Shown in pieces: positions 34,051 through 42,415 of a DNA stretch of 63,207 nt. The position numbers and the translations under genes were made by a program. The stretch is from assembly GCA_030426845.1 (NCBI GenBank), contig JAUHXR010000012.1, forward strand, positions 1 to 63,207, given 5' to 3'. Numbering within the stretch: position 1 is the stretch's first letter; each line of letters begins with the position of its first letter. The notes under the pieces are model-generated. The model saw only the letters and a list, made by a program, of their open reading frames with translations, ran no database searches and was not told the origin of the DNA. This DNA comes from Polyangia bacterium. Its GTDB lineage: Bacteria; Myxococcota_A; Polyangia; Polyangiales; Sandaracinaceae.

Positions 34051-35552
34051 GCGCCCTCGGCGAGGACGTCGGCCCGCCGGTCTCGCGCGCCCTCGAGACC
34101 CCGCCGCTCACCGAGATCTGGGAGCGCGTGGAGCGCTTCTACGATGACCTCGGCCCGGGCCGCGACGCCTGGATCGAGCGAAGCCGCTACTACTACGACA
34201 CCCTCGCCGAGCTCCTGCGCCTCCACGTGCCGCGGGGCGCGAAGGTCCTCGACATCGGCTGCGGCAACGGCGACCTGCTCGCCGCGCTCGAGCCCTCGCG
34301 CGGCGTCGGCGTCGACCTCAGCCGCGCGATGGTCGACCTCGCGCGGGCCAAGCACCCCGAGCTCGAGGTCCACCGCCAGAGGGCCGAGACCCTCCACCTC
34401 CCCGAGTGGGAGGTGAAGGACGGCGAGGGTGGCTTCGACGCGATCGTGATGGTCAACGTGGTGGGCGAGCTCGCCGACGTCCTCGAGACGTTCAAGCGCC
34501 TGCGGCCCCTGTGCCGCCCCGACACGCGCGTCGTCTGCGTCTACTACAACCACCTCTGGGAGCCGCTGACTCGCCCCGCGACCCAGCTCGGGCTGAAGCT
34601 CGACAACCCGACCCAGAACTGGCTCTCGCTCGACGACCTCGGCGCGTTCCTGCACCTCGCGGGCTTCGAGACGATCAAGAGCGGCAACCGGATGCCGGTG
34701 CCCAAGTACGTCCCCGGCCTCGCCGAGCTCGGCAACGGGCTCCTCGGCCGGCTCCCCGGGGTGCAGCGCCTCGGGTTCGTGAACTTCCTCGTCGCCCGCC
34801 CCGAGGTCGCCCTCGCGCGCCCGCCCGCCGAGCACAGCTGCACGGTGGTGGTGCCCTGCAAGGACGAGGAGGACAACGTCCCGGAGATCCCGAAGCGGAT
34901 CCCGCGGATGGGGCGCTTCACCGAGATCATCTTCGTCGACGACCACAGCACCGACCGCACCGCCGAGCGCGTGCGCCAGGTGATCGAGGAGAACCCCGAC
35001 CGGCCGATCAAGCTCGTCCCCGGCCCCGGCCAGGGCAAGGGCGCCGCGGTGCGCGCGGGGCTCGCGCACGCGACGGGGGACGTCCTGATGATCCTCGACG
35101 CGGACATGACCGTCATGCCGGAGGACCTCCCCGCGTTCTTCGAGGCGATCACGGAGAACCGCGGGGAGTTCATCAACGGCACGCGGCTCATCTACCCGCT
35201 CCAGGAGAACGCCATGCGGACCGCGAACATCAGCGGCAACAAGGCGTTCGCGTTCGTCTTCACCTACCTCCTCGAGCAGCGCATCACCGACACCCTGTGC
35301 GGGACCAAGGTCGTGATGCGGCACAACTACGAGAAGATCCTCGAGGCGCGCGACTTCTTCGGCGACGTCGATCGCTGGGGCGACTACGACTGGCTCTTCG
35401 GCGCCGCCAAGTCGAACCTCAAGATCGTCGAGCTGCCGGTGCACTACGTGGAGCGCGTGGCCGGCGAGACGAAGATGAAGAAGCGCTTCCAGAACGGCCT
35501 CATCATGCTCCGCATGTGCGGGGTCGCGCTCCGCAAGCTCAAGCTGGCCTGA
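34047..35552 (+). CDS. methyltransferase / GT2 glycosyltransferase fusion
   Basis: About 501 residues, start ATG overlapping the epimerase stop. Residues ~1-255 are a class I SAM methyltransferase ([15 protein letters not shown], motif [14 protein letters not shown], motif IV). Residues ~268-495 are a GT-A glycosyltransferase of the dolichyl-phosphate-mannose-synthase type: [39 protein letters not shown] (DxD), [11 protein letters not shown] and [13 protein letters not shown]. Either half alone would be a normal enzyme. The fusion suggests one glycan step that both methylates and transfers sugar, perhaps onto polyprenyl phosphate. There are no strong membrane helices. It converges on the GT-C gene 14 bases on. 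Confidence 0.85.
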   Translation: MSALGEDVGPPVSRALETPPLTEIWERVERFYDDLGPGRDAWIERSRYYYDTLAELLRLHVPRGAKVLDIGCGNGDLLAALEPSRGVGVDLSRAMVDLARAKHPELEVHRQRAETLHLPEWEVKDGEGGFDAIVMVNVVGELADVLETFKRLRPLCRPDTRVVCVYYNHLWEPLTRPATQLGLKLDNPTQNWLSLDDLGAFLHLAGFETIKSGNRMPVPKYVPGLAELGNGLLGRLPGVQRLGFVNFLVARPEVALARPPAEHSCTVVVPCKDEEDNVPEIPKRIPRMGRFTEIIFVDDHSTDRTAERVRQVIEENPDRPIKLVPGPGQGKGAAVRAGLAHATGDVLMILDADMTVMPEDLPAFFEAITENRGEFINGTRLIYPLQENAMRTANISGNKAFAFVFTYLLEQRITDTLCGTKVVMRHNYEKILEARDFFGDVDRWGDYDWLFGAAKSNLKIVELPVHYVERVAGETKMKKRFQNGLIMLRMCGVALRKLKLA

Positions 35553-35566
35553 CGCGTCCGCGACGC

Positions 35567-37501
35567 TCAGTCGCCGGCGCTCGAGCGCGCCGCGCCGCCG
35601 TCGCTCGTGCGGCGGAAGCCCACGATGACGTGCGCGGTCTCGAGGCTCTCGTGCTGGAGCCGCCCGACGCGCTCCCAGCCCGAGCGCTCGAGGCAGCTCG
35701 CGTGCGGGCCGCGCTCGTAGACGATCATCCACTCGGCCTCGAGCTCGTCGAGGCGCTCGAGGAGCGCGGGGCAGGCGGTGTTGGGCGGGACGAAGCGGAC
35801 CTCGCTCGTCAACGACTCGTTCCAGTAGAGCTGGGTGTGGGCCTGGGTGCTGTAGGCCACGACGTCCCCGTCGCCGATCTCCTGCTCGCGCGCGCGCGTG
35901 AACTGCGGATCCATGCAGCGCTCCATGTCGTAGCCCTGCACCACCCGCTCCCGCGTCGACATCCCGGCGAGCTCGAGGCCCTGCATGACGGTGATCCCCC
36001 ACGCCGGGGTCGACCAGTAGAACGTCGGCACCGCGGCGAGCACGAGCGCGGCCGCGAGGACCTGGCTCGGCGCGCCGCGCCCGAGGAAGCGCGCGGTCAC
36101 CCAGAACATCCCGGCGAGGACGTGGGTGTTGATGCGGGCCAGGTAGAACGCGGGGGACATCGCGAAGGAGGCGATCGCAGGCAGCGCGATCAGGCCGAGG
36201 ACCCGGTCGTCGGTGGCCTCGCGCCTGAACATTCGCGCGAGCATCCAGGGGATCGCGAAGAACAGCAGCGGCAGCACCGTGAACGGCGCGAGGTTGCCGT
36301 AGCCGTTGTCGCCGGTGTCCGCGAACTGGCCTCCCTCGTTGGGCGGCGCGAAGAGCACCTCCACGAAGGTCGAGCTCGCCATCTGCATCGTGGGCGGAAA
36401 CGGGCCCGGCAGGTCGATCCCGAGCGCCGGGTAGTGGAGCCGCGCGGGGTAGAGCGGGTTGCCCTCGACCTCGTAGTTGCGCAGGTAGGTTGGGCCCCCG
36501 ATCGCGAGCGACGTCAGGATCGGGAGAGCCACCGCGAGGACGACCGGGGCCCAGCGCCGGAGCGCGGCCGGCTGGGGCAGGTCCTTGCGCACCGCGGTGT
36601 GGAGCGCGCGCAGCCAGAGGATCCCCGCGAAGAGCGGCACGATCATCACCGCGGTCATCTTCGCGCCGCTGAACAGCCCGAGCGCAAGAGCGCCGAGCAC
36701 CACCTCGCGCAGGCGCACCACCGGCTGGGCCGCGTAGGCGGTGATGCTGAGGAAGATGCTGAGGACGATGACGTCGATGTAGGTGCTGCGGACCTGGAGG
36801 AGCAGCCCCGGCAGGAGCATGAACGCGACGGCCCAGGTCACCGCGTTGAGCTCGCCGAGCTGTCGGCGGCCCACCGCGACGAAGCCGATCACACAGATCG
36901 GCATCGTGAGGGTCGGCCCGATCTCGATGAAGGTGCGGTCGCCGAAGTAGATGAAGAAGAGCGAGAAGATCTCGGCCACGCGCGGCGACCAGTTCACCGG
37001 CTGCCACAGGAAGCTCTCGGGCGCGTCCACGTAGCGGAACCCGCCGTTCTGGATCGAGTTCACCATCGTCGGCTCGTGATAGACGAGCCCGTCCCAGTTG
37101 CAGGGCGGCGCGAGGTAGGCCGCGATCACGCTCCACGCGAGGAACGCGTAGAGGATCAGCAGCGCGACGGCCGCGAAGTGCCGCACCCGCCACGCCTCGG
37201 CCACGAGCCGCGCCGGCGCGGTGACCGCGTCCACCAGCGCCTCGCGCGCCTCGACCCACGGCCGACGGTAGAGCCCGGCCGCGAGCACCGCGAGCGTGGG
37301 CACGAGCGTGCCGAGCGCGACGCTCGTCCGACTCAGCCACTCGAGCCAGCCCAGCGAGTGGATCGGGACGAGGATCAGGCTGAACCAGATCAGGCCCGCG
37401 GTGAGCCCGCGGATCCAGCGCTCGCGGTAGAGCCGACTCGCGAGCGTGACCGCGGCCCCGAACGCGAGCGTGGCCAGCAGCGGCGCGACCCAGGCGACCA
37501 C
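35567..37501 (-). CDS. GT-C-fold membrane glycosyltransferase
   Basis: 644 residues from a GTG start, with about a dozen membrane helices and a soluble C-terminal ~150 residues. The first periplasmic loop has NWDGLVYHEPTMVNSIQNGG, with an Asp in the place of the catalytic acid of GT-C enzymes (ArnT/PMT type) that use polyprenyl-phosphate sugars. GGPTYLRNYEVEGNPLYPA in a later loop is also seen in such proteins. It probably adds a sugar to a lipid-linked glycan or protein on the periplasmic side. It is the last gene of a minus-strand trio with two methyltransferases, the gap to the second being 12 bases. A polymerase role cannot be excluded. Confidence 0.75.
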   Translation of the reverse strand: MVAWVAPLLATLAFGAAVTLASRLYRERWIRGLTAGLIWFSLILVPIHSLGWLEWLSRTSVALGTLVPTLAVLAAGLYRRPWVEAREALVDAVTAPARLVAEAWRVRHFAAVALLILYAFLAWSVIAAYLAPPCNWDGLVYHEPTMVNSIQNGGFRYVDAPESFLWQPVNWSPRVAEIFSLFFIYFGDRTFIEIGPTLTMPICVIGFVAVGRRQLGELNAVTWAVAFMLLPGLLLQVRSTYIDVIVLSIFLSITAYAAQPVVRLREVVLGALALGLFSGAKMTAVMIVPLFAGILWLRALHTAVRKDLPQPAALRRWAPVVLAVALPILTSLAIGGPTYLRNYEVEGNPLYPARLHYPALGIDLPGPFPPTMQMASSTFVEVLFAPPNEGGQFADTGDNGYGNLAPFTVLPLLFFAIPWMLARMFRREATDDRVLGLIALPAIASFAMSPAFYLARINTHVLAGMFWVTARFLGRGAPSQVLAAALVLAAVPTFYWSTPAWGITVMQGLELAGMSTRERVVQGYDMERCMDPQFTRAREQEIGDGDVVAYSTQAHTQLYWNESLTSEVRFVPPNTACPALLERLDELEAEWMIVYERGPHASCLERSGWERVGRLQHESLETAHVIVGFRRTSDGGAARSSAGD

Positions 37502-37513
37502 GACCGCCTCGCC

Positions 37514-38167
37514 CTACCGCTTCTCGAGGAGCCAGTTGTAGTAGAGCCGCGCCCCGGCTGGCTTGCGCAACGGAAAGTCGAGCTGCGCCGCGTCGACCAC
37601 CGCGAGGCCGTGGCGGGCGAAGGCGCGCTCGACCATCTGGGGCGTGGTCACGTGGTGGTCCTCGATGCCCTTGAAGCCGATCGCGCGGAACGCGACCTCC
37701 ATCATCAGGTTCACCGACGGCATCCCGAGGAGGAACCAGCCGCCCGGCTTGAGCACGCGGGCGACCTCGTCGAGCGCGCGGTCGAACTCGTGCAGGTGCT
37801 CGAAGACCGAGAACGACACGACCAGATCGAAGCGCGCGTCGTCGTAGGGCAGGTCGTAGACGGTGCCCTGCCGCAGCGTCGCCTGGACCCCTCGACGCGA
37901 GAGCAGCGCGGTGACCGACGTGGGATCGGCGTCGAGATCGATGCCGTGGAGGTCGTCGACCGACGGCCCGAGCGCGAGCTGGACGATGCCGGAGCCGAAG
38001 CCGACCTCGAGCGCCGCGTCGAAGCGGCGCGCGCCGAGCAACCGGAAGCCCTGGTTGATGCGCTCCCGGTAAAGCCAGCCGACGAAGGGGCGGCGGTAGA
38101 AGTCGATGGGGTCGGTCGGCCCGTTCTTGGGCACCCCGTGGAGCATCTGGCGATCGATCTGGGCCAT
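37514..38167 (-). CDS. class I SAM-dependent methyltransferase
   Basis: About 217 residues from the ATG at 38167, with GGAGC about ten bases before it. SAM-binding motif I is ALEVGFGSGIVQLAL, motif II is HGIDLDADPTSV, and the later motifs are FDLVVSFSVFEHLHEFDRAL and VARVLKPGGWFLLGMPS. This is a UbiE/Methyltransf_11-like fold. The substrate is unknown; position between another methyltransferase (5 bases upstream) and a GT-C gene (12 bases downstream) points to a sugar or glycan lipid. Normal length for the family. Confidence 0.85.
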   Translation of the reverse strand: MAQIDRQMLHGVPKNGPTDPIDFYRRPFVGWLYRERINQGFRLLGARRFDAALEVGFGSGIVQLALGPSVDDLHGIDLDADPTSVTALLSRRGVQATLRQGTVYDLPYDDARFDLVVSFSVFEHLHEFDRALDEVARVLKPGGWFLLGMPSVNLMMEVAFRAIGFKGIEDHHVTTPQMVERAFARHGLAVVDAAQLDFPLRKPAGARLYYNWLLEKR

Positions 38168-38172
38168 GACGA

Positions 38173-38907
38173 TCAAAGCTCCCGGACCCGGGCGCGGAGG
38201 TGAAGATAGGCGTGGGCCTTTTCGGGCACAACCCGATCGGCGAGCGCCTCGAGCCACGCGACCGCGGGCCGCGCGACGCGGGCGAGCGGCGGCCACCCGA
38301 AGCGCGGGTGGTAGAGGATCCGGTGCAGCGGGAGCGCCTGGAGCGCCTGCGTGGACACGACCTCGAAGCGGGGCGCGAGGAGCCCCTCGAGGTACGGCCG
38401 CGTGGAGCGGAGCTCGCCGCGCTCGGCCTCGAGGAGGAGCCCGTGCGCGAAGACGAGCGGGTTGTAGCGGCACGGCTCGAGGACATCGACGCGCCCGCCA
38501 GGCGCGAGCACGCGCGCGCACTCGTCGAGGAAGCGCGCAGGCGTCTCGAGGTGGTGGATCAGGTCGCGCACGAGGACCTGATCGAACGCGCGGTCGTCGA
38601 AGGGGAGCTCGTAGGCGCTCCCGACGCGGAACTCGCACCCGGGCACGTTGCGTCGCGCGTAGGCGAGCTTGTCCTCGAACAGGTCGACGCCGACCGCGCC
38701 CTCGGGCGCGCCGAGGTGCAGGAGCGTAGCGCCGTCGCCGCAGCCCACGTCGAGGATCCGCGGCTCGAGCGGGAGGAACGCCGCGCGCACGAGGGACCGC
38801 TCCATCGGGCCGATCGCGCCGGTCGTCCGCCACTCGAAGTGGGCCGGATCCGCCGCGCCGAAGCTCTCCTCGAGCAGGTCGTCGCCTCGCTGGGCCATCG
38901 CCCGCAC
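38173..38907 (-). CDS. class I SAM-dependent methyltransferase
   Basis: 244 residues; an ATG three codons on (MAQRGDD) is an equally good start. Motif I is ILDVGCGDGATLLHLG, acidic motif II is GVDLFEDKLAYA, and FDQVLVRDLIHHLETPARFL and VLAPGGRVDVLEP complete the fold. The C-terminal ~90 residues (HRILYHPRFGWPPLARVA) may bind the substrate. It is the first gene of the minus-strand methyltransferase/methyltransferase/GT-C unit and is divergent from a lipoprotein gene across 64 bases, where a promoter is expected. The substrate is likely a glycan or lipid-linked sugar (context only). Confidence 0.85.
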   Translation of the reverse strand: MRAMAQRGDDLLEESFGAADPAHFEWRTTGAIGPMERSLVRAAFLPLEPRILDVGCGDGATLLHLGAPEGAVGVDLFEDKLAYARRNVPGCEFRVGSAYELPFDDRAFDQVLVRDLIHHLETPARFLDECARVLAPGGRVDVLEPCRYNPLVFAHGLLLEAERGELRSTRPYLEGLLAPRFEVVSTQALQALPLHRILYHPRFGWPPLARVARPAVAWLEALADRVVPEKAHAYLHLRARVREL

Positions 38908-38971
38908 GGGCTACCACAGGCGCGCCGGCCGCGCTTCCCCGCGGTGCGTGGCGGCGGGTACGCTCGGACGC

Positions 38972-40306
38972 ATGCGCCCGGTGCTCTCGCTCGCCCTCGT
39001 CGCCTGCCTGGCTGGCTGCGGAGAGGACCCGCCCTCCCCCGCGCCGCGCGCCGAGCGGGCGAGCGAGCCGAGCGAAGCCCCGAGCGATGCCCCGAGCGAG
39101 GCGCCGACGCTCGAGGCCGCCCGCCCCGACGCGCCGACCCCGACGCGCGCGCAGATCACGGAGCGGCTCACCGGGATGCGCGCCCACGTCCGCGAGGGCC
39201 GCCGCCTCGCGGGCGAGGAGGACTACGCGGGCGCGGTGGCCGCGTTCCAGCGCGCGCTCGAGGTCGACGACTCGGTCGGCGGCGTGCACTGCGAGCTCGG
39301 GATGCTCGCGCAGCGCGCCGGCCAGCCCGACCTGGCCCGCCGCGAGCTCCTCGACGGAGTCGAGCGCCTGCGCCGTCGGCCGCGCCACCCCGCGTCGCGC
39401 CGCTCGCTCGGCGCCTGCCTCTACAACCTCGGGCGCCTCGAGGAGGAGCGTCACCGAGACCGGGCGCGCGCGCTGTACGCCCACTCGCTCGCGGTGCGGC
39501 CGAACCGCGTGGTGGAGGGACGCCTCCGCGAGCTCGGCGGGCCCCCCTCCCCGCTCCCGGAGCTCGCCTCGCTCCTGCGCTCCGAGCTCCTGCGCTCCGA
39601 GCTCCTGCGCCCGGAGGCCGGTCCCGCCGCGAGCCCGTGGGCGAGCGAGCCGAGCCTCGCGCGGCCGCAGCCCGACATCGACGCGCTCGCCGCCGCGGTG
39701 CGGCGCGACATCTGCCAGACGCGGATGGAGCGCTACCACGGGATGGCCTACGTCGCGGCGCAGTTCGCGCCCGACCAGTGCCCCGAGCCCTTCGTGCGGA
39801 CGATCGGCGACGACGCGGCGGTGGTCTCGATGAACGTCGACTACTCGACCGTCTACTACTTCGCGGCCGCGCGCGACGGGCGCTGGCGCGGCGCCTTCGC
39901 GCTCAACGAGCCGAGCGGCGCGGCCACCGTACGCGAGGAGTACGACGAGCCGCGCGTCGAGGCGGGCCGGGGCGAAGGCGGCGCGCCGTTCTGGCTCGTA
40001 TGCCTCGACGTGACCGAGGAGTCCAACGACTCGGGGTTCGACGACGAGGACACCGCCGACTGGTGGATGGCCAGCGGCACCACCTGCCACGCGCTGGCCC
40101 TCACCGACGACGGGATCGAGGAGCTCGGCCAGGTCCGCGCCGCCTGCACCGAGAGCCAGGGCGACGACGCCGGGGGCTGGAGCGCCCCGGTGAGCCTCGA
40201 GGGCGGCCAGATCCGCGTCGGCGCGGTGGAGGCGGACCACCCGGAGCGGTGCGCCAGCGGGGAACCGCCCGAGCCGGGCCTCTACCCGCCGGACGCGCTC
40301 CTGTGA
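38972..40306 (+). CDS. TPR-containing lipoprotein of unknown function
   Basis: About 444 residues from the ATG at 38972. The signal LSLALVACLAGC (lipobox) is followed by an Ala/Pro/Ser/Glu-rich spacer. Residues ~65-175 show two or three TPR-like helices (GEEDYAGAVAAFQRALEVDD, CELGMLAQRAGQPDLARREL, LGACLYNLGRLEEER). Then comes a Leu-Arg-Ser-Glu-Leu repeat and a C-terminal ~220-residue domain with several Cys (WLVCLDVTEESND, TTCHALALTDDGIEEL). No enzymatic motif was seen. It may be an envelope scaffold. It stands between divergent and codirectional glycan genes but is not obviously part of that pathway. Confidence 0.72.
   Translation: MRPVLSLALVACLAGCGEDPPSPAPRAERASEPSEAPSDAPSEAPTLEAARPDAPTPTRAQITERLTGMRAHVREGRRLAGEEDYAGAVAAFQRALEVDDSVGGVHCELGMLAQRAGQPDLARRELLDGVERLRRRPRHPASRRSLGACLYNLGRLEEERHRDRARALYAHSLAVRPNRVVEGRLRELGGPPSPLPELASLLRSELLRSELLRPEAGPAASPWASEPSLARPQPDIDALAAAVRRDICQTRMERYHGMAYVAAQFAPDQCPEPFVRTIGDDAAVVSMNVDYSTVYYFAAARDGRWRGAFALNEPSGAATVREEYDEPRVEAGRGEGGAPFWLVCLDVTEESNDSGFDDEDTADWWMASGTTCHALALTDDGIEELGQVRAACTESQGDDAGGWSAPVSLEGGQIRVGAVEADHPERCASGEPPEPGLYPPDALL
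39571..39615 (+). repeat. 15-base tandem repeat inside the TPR lipoprotein gene
   Basis: Unit GCTCCTGCGCTCCGA, two perfect copies and one diverged copy. It is in frame, giving Leu-Leu-Arg-Ser-Glu repeated, between the TPR part and the C-terminal domain. Confidence 0.85.
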
Positions 40307-40361
40307 GACGCCAGCCCCGGCTTGAGTTTTCCCCCGTCAACCTCTACATCGCGCCTCAACC

Positions 40362-41318
40362 ATGAAGGTCCTCTGCGTCGTCCTGAACTACCGTACCGCC
40401 TCGATGTCGCTCGAGGCGGCCGAAGCGGGCCTCGCGGCGCTCGAGGCCGTGCCGGACAGCCGGCTCGTCATCGTCGACAACGACTCGCAGGACGGCTCGG
40501 AGGAGGCGCTGCGCGCGGGGGTGGCCGAGCGAGGCTGGGACGTCGAACAGGGCGTGGAGGTCGTGCAGACGGGCCACAACGGCGGCTTCGGCTACGGCAA
40601 CAACCTCGCGATCCGGCGCGCCCTCGCGTCCGACGACCCGCCCGACTACGTCTACCTCCTCAACTCCGACGCGTTCCCCGCGCCGGACGCGATCCGCGTG
40701 CTCGTCGACTACCTCGACGCGCACCCCCACGTCGGCATCGCCGGCAGCTACATCCACGGCACCGACGGCGAGCCCCACCTCACCGCGTTCCGCTTCCCGA
40801 GCCTCACCTCCGAGGTGCTCGGCGGCTTCCGGCTCGAGGCGATCCGCCGCCTCTGGCCCGACGCCGAGGTCCCGATCCGCCCGATGCCCGAGGCCACCCG
40901 CCCGGTCGACTGGCTCGCCGGCGCCTCGATGATGCTGCGGCGCGAGTGCCTGGAGTCGGTGGGGCTGTTCGACGAGACCTTCTTCCTCTACTTCGAGGAG
41001 ACCGACCTCTGCCGCCGCGCCCGCCTGCGCGGCTGGGAGACGCACTACGTGGTGGAGAGCCGCGTGGCCCACGTCGGCCACGGCTCGACCGGGCTCAAGG
41101 ACAAGTCCAAGCCGATGCCGCGCTACTGGTTCGACAGCCGCCGGCACTACTTCCGGAAGAACCACGGCCGCGCCTACACCTGGGCGGCCAACACCGCGCA
41201 CGCGGTCGGCCTGCTCACGTTCAAGGTGCGCGCGCCGATCCAGGGCAAGCACGACTCGGATCCGACGCGCTACCTGCGCGACTTCGTCGCCTACAACTTC
41301 CTCTCGAGGCGCCCGTGA
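40362..41318 (+). CDS. GT2 glycosyltransferase (rhamnosyltransferase-like)
   Basis: 318 residues with the GT-A fold of the WbbL/rhamnosyltransferase branch: MKVLCVVLNYRTASMSLEA at the start, VIVDNDSQDGSE, TGHNGGFGYGNNLAIR (a typical loop of this branch), YLLNSDAFPAPDAI at the metal-binding strand, WLAGASMMLRRECLESVG and DETFFLYFEETDLCRRAR in the acceptor half. It acts on the cytoplasmic face, transferring a nucleotide sugar to a lipid-linked glycan. The start is well defined, and its stop overlaps the next GTG by 4 bases. First gene of a three-gene coupled unit. Confidence 0.9.
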   Translation: MKVLCVVLNYRTASMSLEAAEAGLAALEAVPDSRLVIVDNDSQDGSEEALRAGVAERGWDVEQGVEVVQTGHNGGFGYGNNLAIRRALASDDPPDYVYLLNSDAFPAPDAIRVLVDYLDAHPHVGIAGSYIHGTDGEPHLTAFRFPSLTSEVLGGFRLEAIRRLWPDAEVPIRPMPEATRPVDWLAGASMMLRRECLESVGLFDETFFLYFEETDLCRRARLRGWETHYVVESRVAHVGHGSTGLKDKSKPMPRYWFDSRRHYFRKNHGRAYTWAANTAHAVGLLTFKVRAPIQGKHDSDPTRYLRDFVAYNFLSRRP

Positions 41319-42415
41319 GCCCGACCTCAGGGCGCGCGACCTCCCAGCGCGCGAGCCAGGTCGGCTTCGTCCTCATCGGGCGCAACGAGGGCGAGCGCCT
41401 CGTGCGCGCGCTCGATTCGGTCCGCGGCTCGGGTCGCCCCGTGGTCTACGTGGACAGCGCGTCCACCGACGACTCCTGCGAGCAGGCGCGGCGCCGGGGC
41501 GCGATCGTGGTCGACCTCGACATGTCGATCCCGTTCAGCGCGGCCCGCGCGCGCAACGCCGGCTGGCGCGCGCTGCTCGAGGCGCACCCGGACGTCGACC
41601 GCGTTCAGTTCATCGACGGCGACTGCGAGGTCCTGCCCGGCTGGGTGGAGGCCGCGAGCGAGACGCTCGACGCCGACCCGAGCGTGGTCGCGGTCTGCGG
41701 GTGGCGTCGCGAGCGCTACCCCGAGCGCTCCGCGTTCAACCGCGTGTGCGACGTCGAGTGGACCAGCGGGCCGGTCGGCGACGTGGACTGCTTCGGCGGC
41801 GACGTCATGATCCGCGCCAGCGCGCTCGTGGCGACCGGCGGCTACGACCCGAGCGTGATCGCGGCCGAGGACGACGAGCTGGGCGTCCGGCTCAAGCGCG
41901 CGACCGGCGGGCGCCTCGTCCGGATCGACCGCGACTCCACCCTCCACGACGCCGCGATGTACCGGGTCGGTCAGTGGTGGCAGCGCGCGAAGCGGTGCGG
42001 TCACGGCTACGCGCAGGTGAACCACCTCCACGGCGCGCCGCCCGAGCGCTACTTCGCGACCCACCTGCGGCGCACGCTGCTCTGGGGCGTCGCGGCGCCG
42101 GCGGCGGCGGCCGCGCTCAGCGTCCCGACCCTCGGCGCCTCGCTCGCGCTCTTCGCGCGCTACCCCGCGGTCGCCGCGCGCACCGCGGCCCGCACCCGGG
42201 CCGACGGCTACCCCTGGGGCCACGCGGTGGCGTGGGGCGTGAGCTGCGCGATGGCGCCGATCCCCGAGGCGCTCGGCGCCCTGAAGTTCCACGTCGATCG
42301 GGTCCTCGATCGACGCCCCGAGATCATCGAGTACAAGGACATCGAGGGCGCGGGCCCGCACGGCCGCGAGAGCGCGCGCGACACGACGCGCGAGAACACG
42401 GGAGAACGCACGTGA
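41315..42415 (+). CDS. GT2 glycosyltransferase
   Basis: About 366 residues from a GTG in a GTGA overlap with the previous gene. The GT-A core is clear: VGFVLIGRNEGERLVRAL, VVYVDSASTDDSC, QFIDGDCEVLPGW (DxD) and VIAAEDDELGVRLKRATGG. The C-terminal ~110 residues include a hydrophobic segment (VAAPAAAAALSVPTLGASLAL) that may attach it to the inner membrane. Differs from its neighbour in branch, resembling processive/EpsH-like GT2 enzymes. The stop overlaps the following GTG again by 4 bases, so three proteins are probably made at matched levels. Confidence 0.88.
   Translation: MSPTSGRATSQRASQVGFVLIGRNEGERLVRALDSVRGSGRPVVYVDSASTDDSCEQARRRGAIVVDLDMSIPFSAARARNAGWRALLEAHPDVDRVQFIDGDCEVLPGWVEAASETLDADPSVVAVCGWRRERYPERSAFNRVCDVEWTSGPVGDVDCFGGDVMIRASALVATGGYDPSVIAAEDDELGVRLKRATGGRLVRIDRDSTLHDAAMYRVGQWWQRAKRCGHGYAQVNHLHGAPPERYFATHLRRTLLWGVAAPAAAAALSVPTLGASLALFARYPAVAARTAARTRADGYPWGHAVAWGVSCAMAPIPEALGALKFHVDRVLDRRPEIIEYKDIEGAGPHGRESARDTTRENTGERT

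Noticed and set aside
33987-38486. A 1499-codon open frame on the minus strand through the glycan genes
   Set aside because: It overlaps real genes on both strands in other frames; its composition is typical of shadow frames and no domain is visible.
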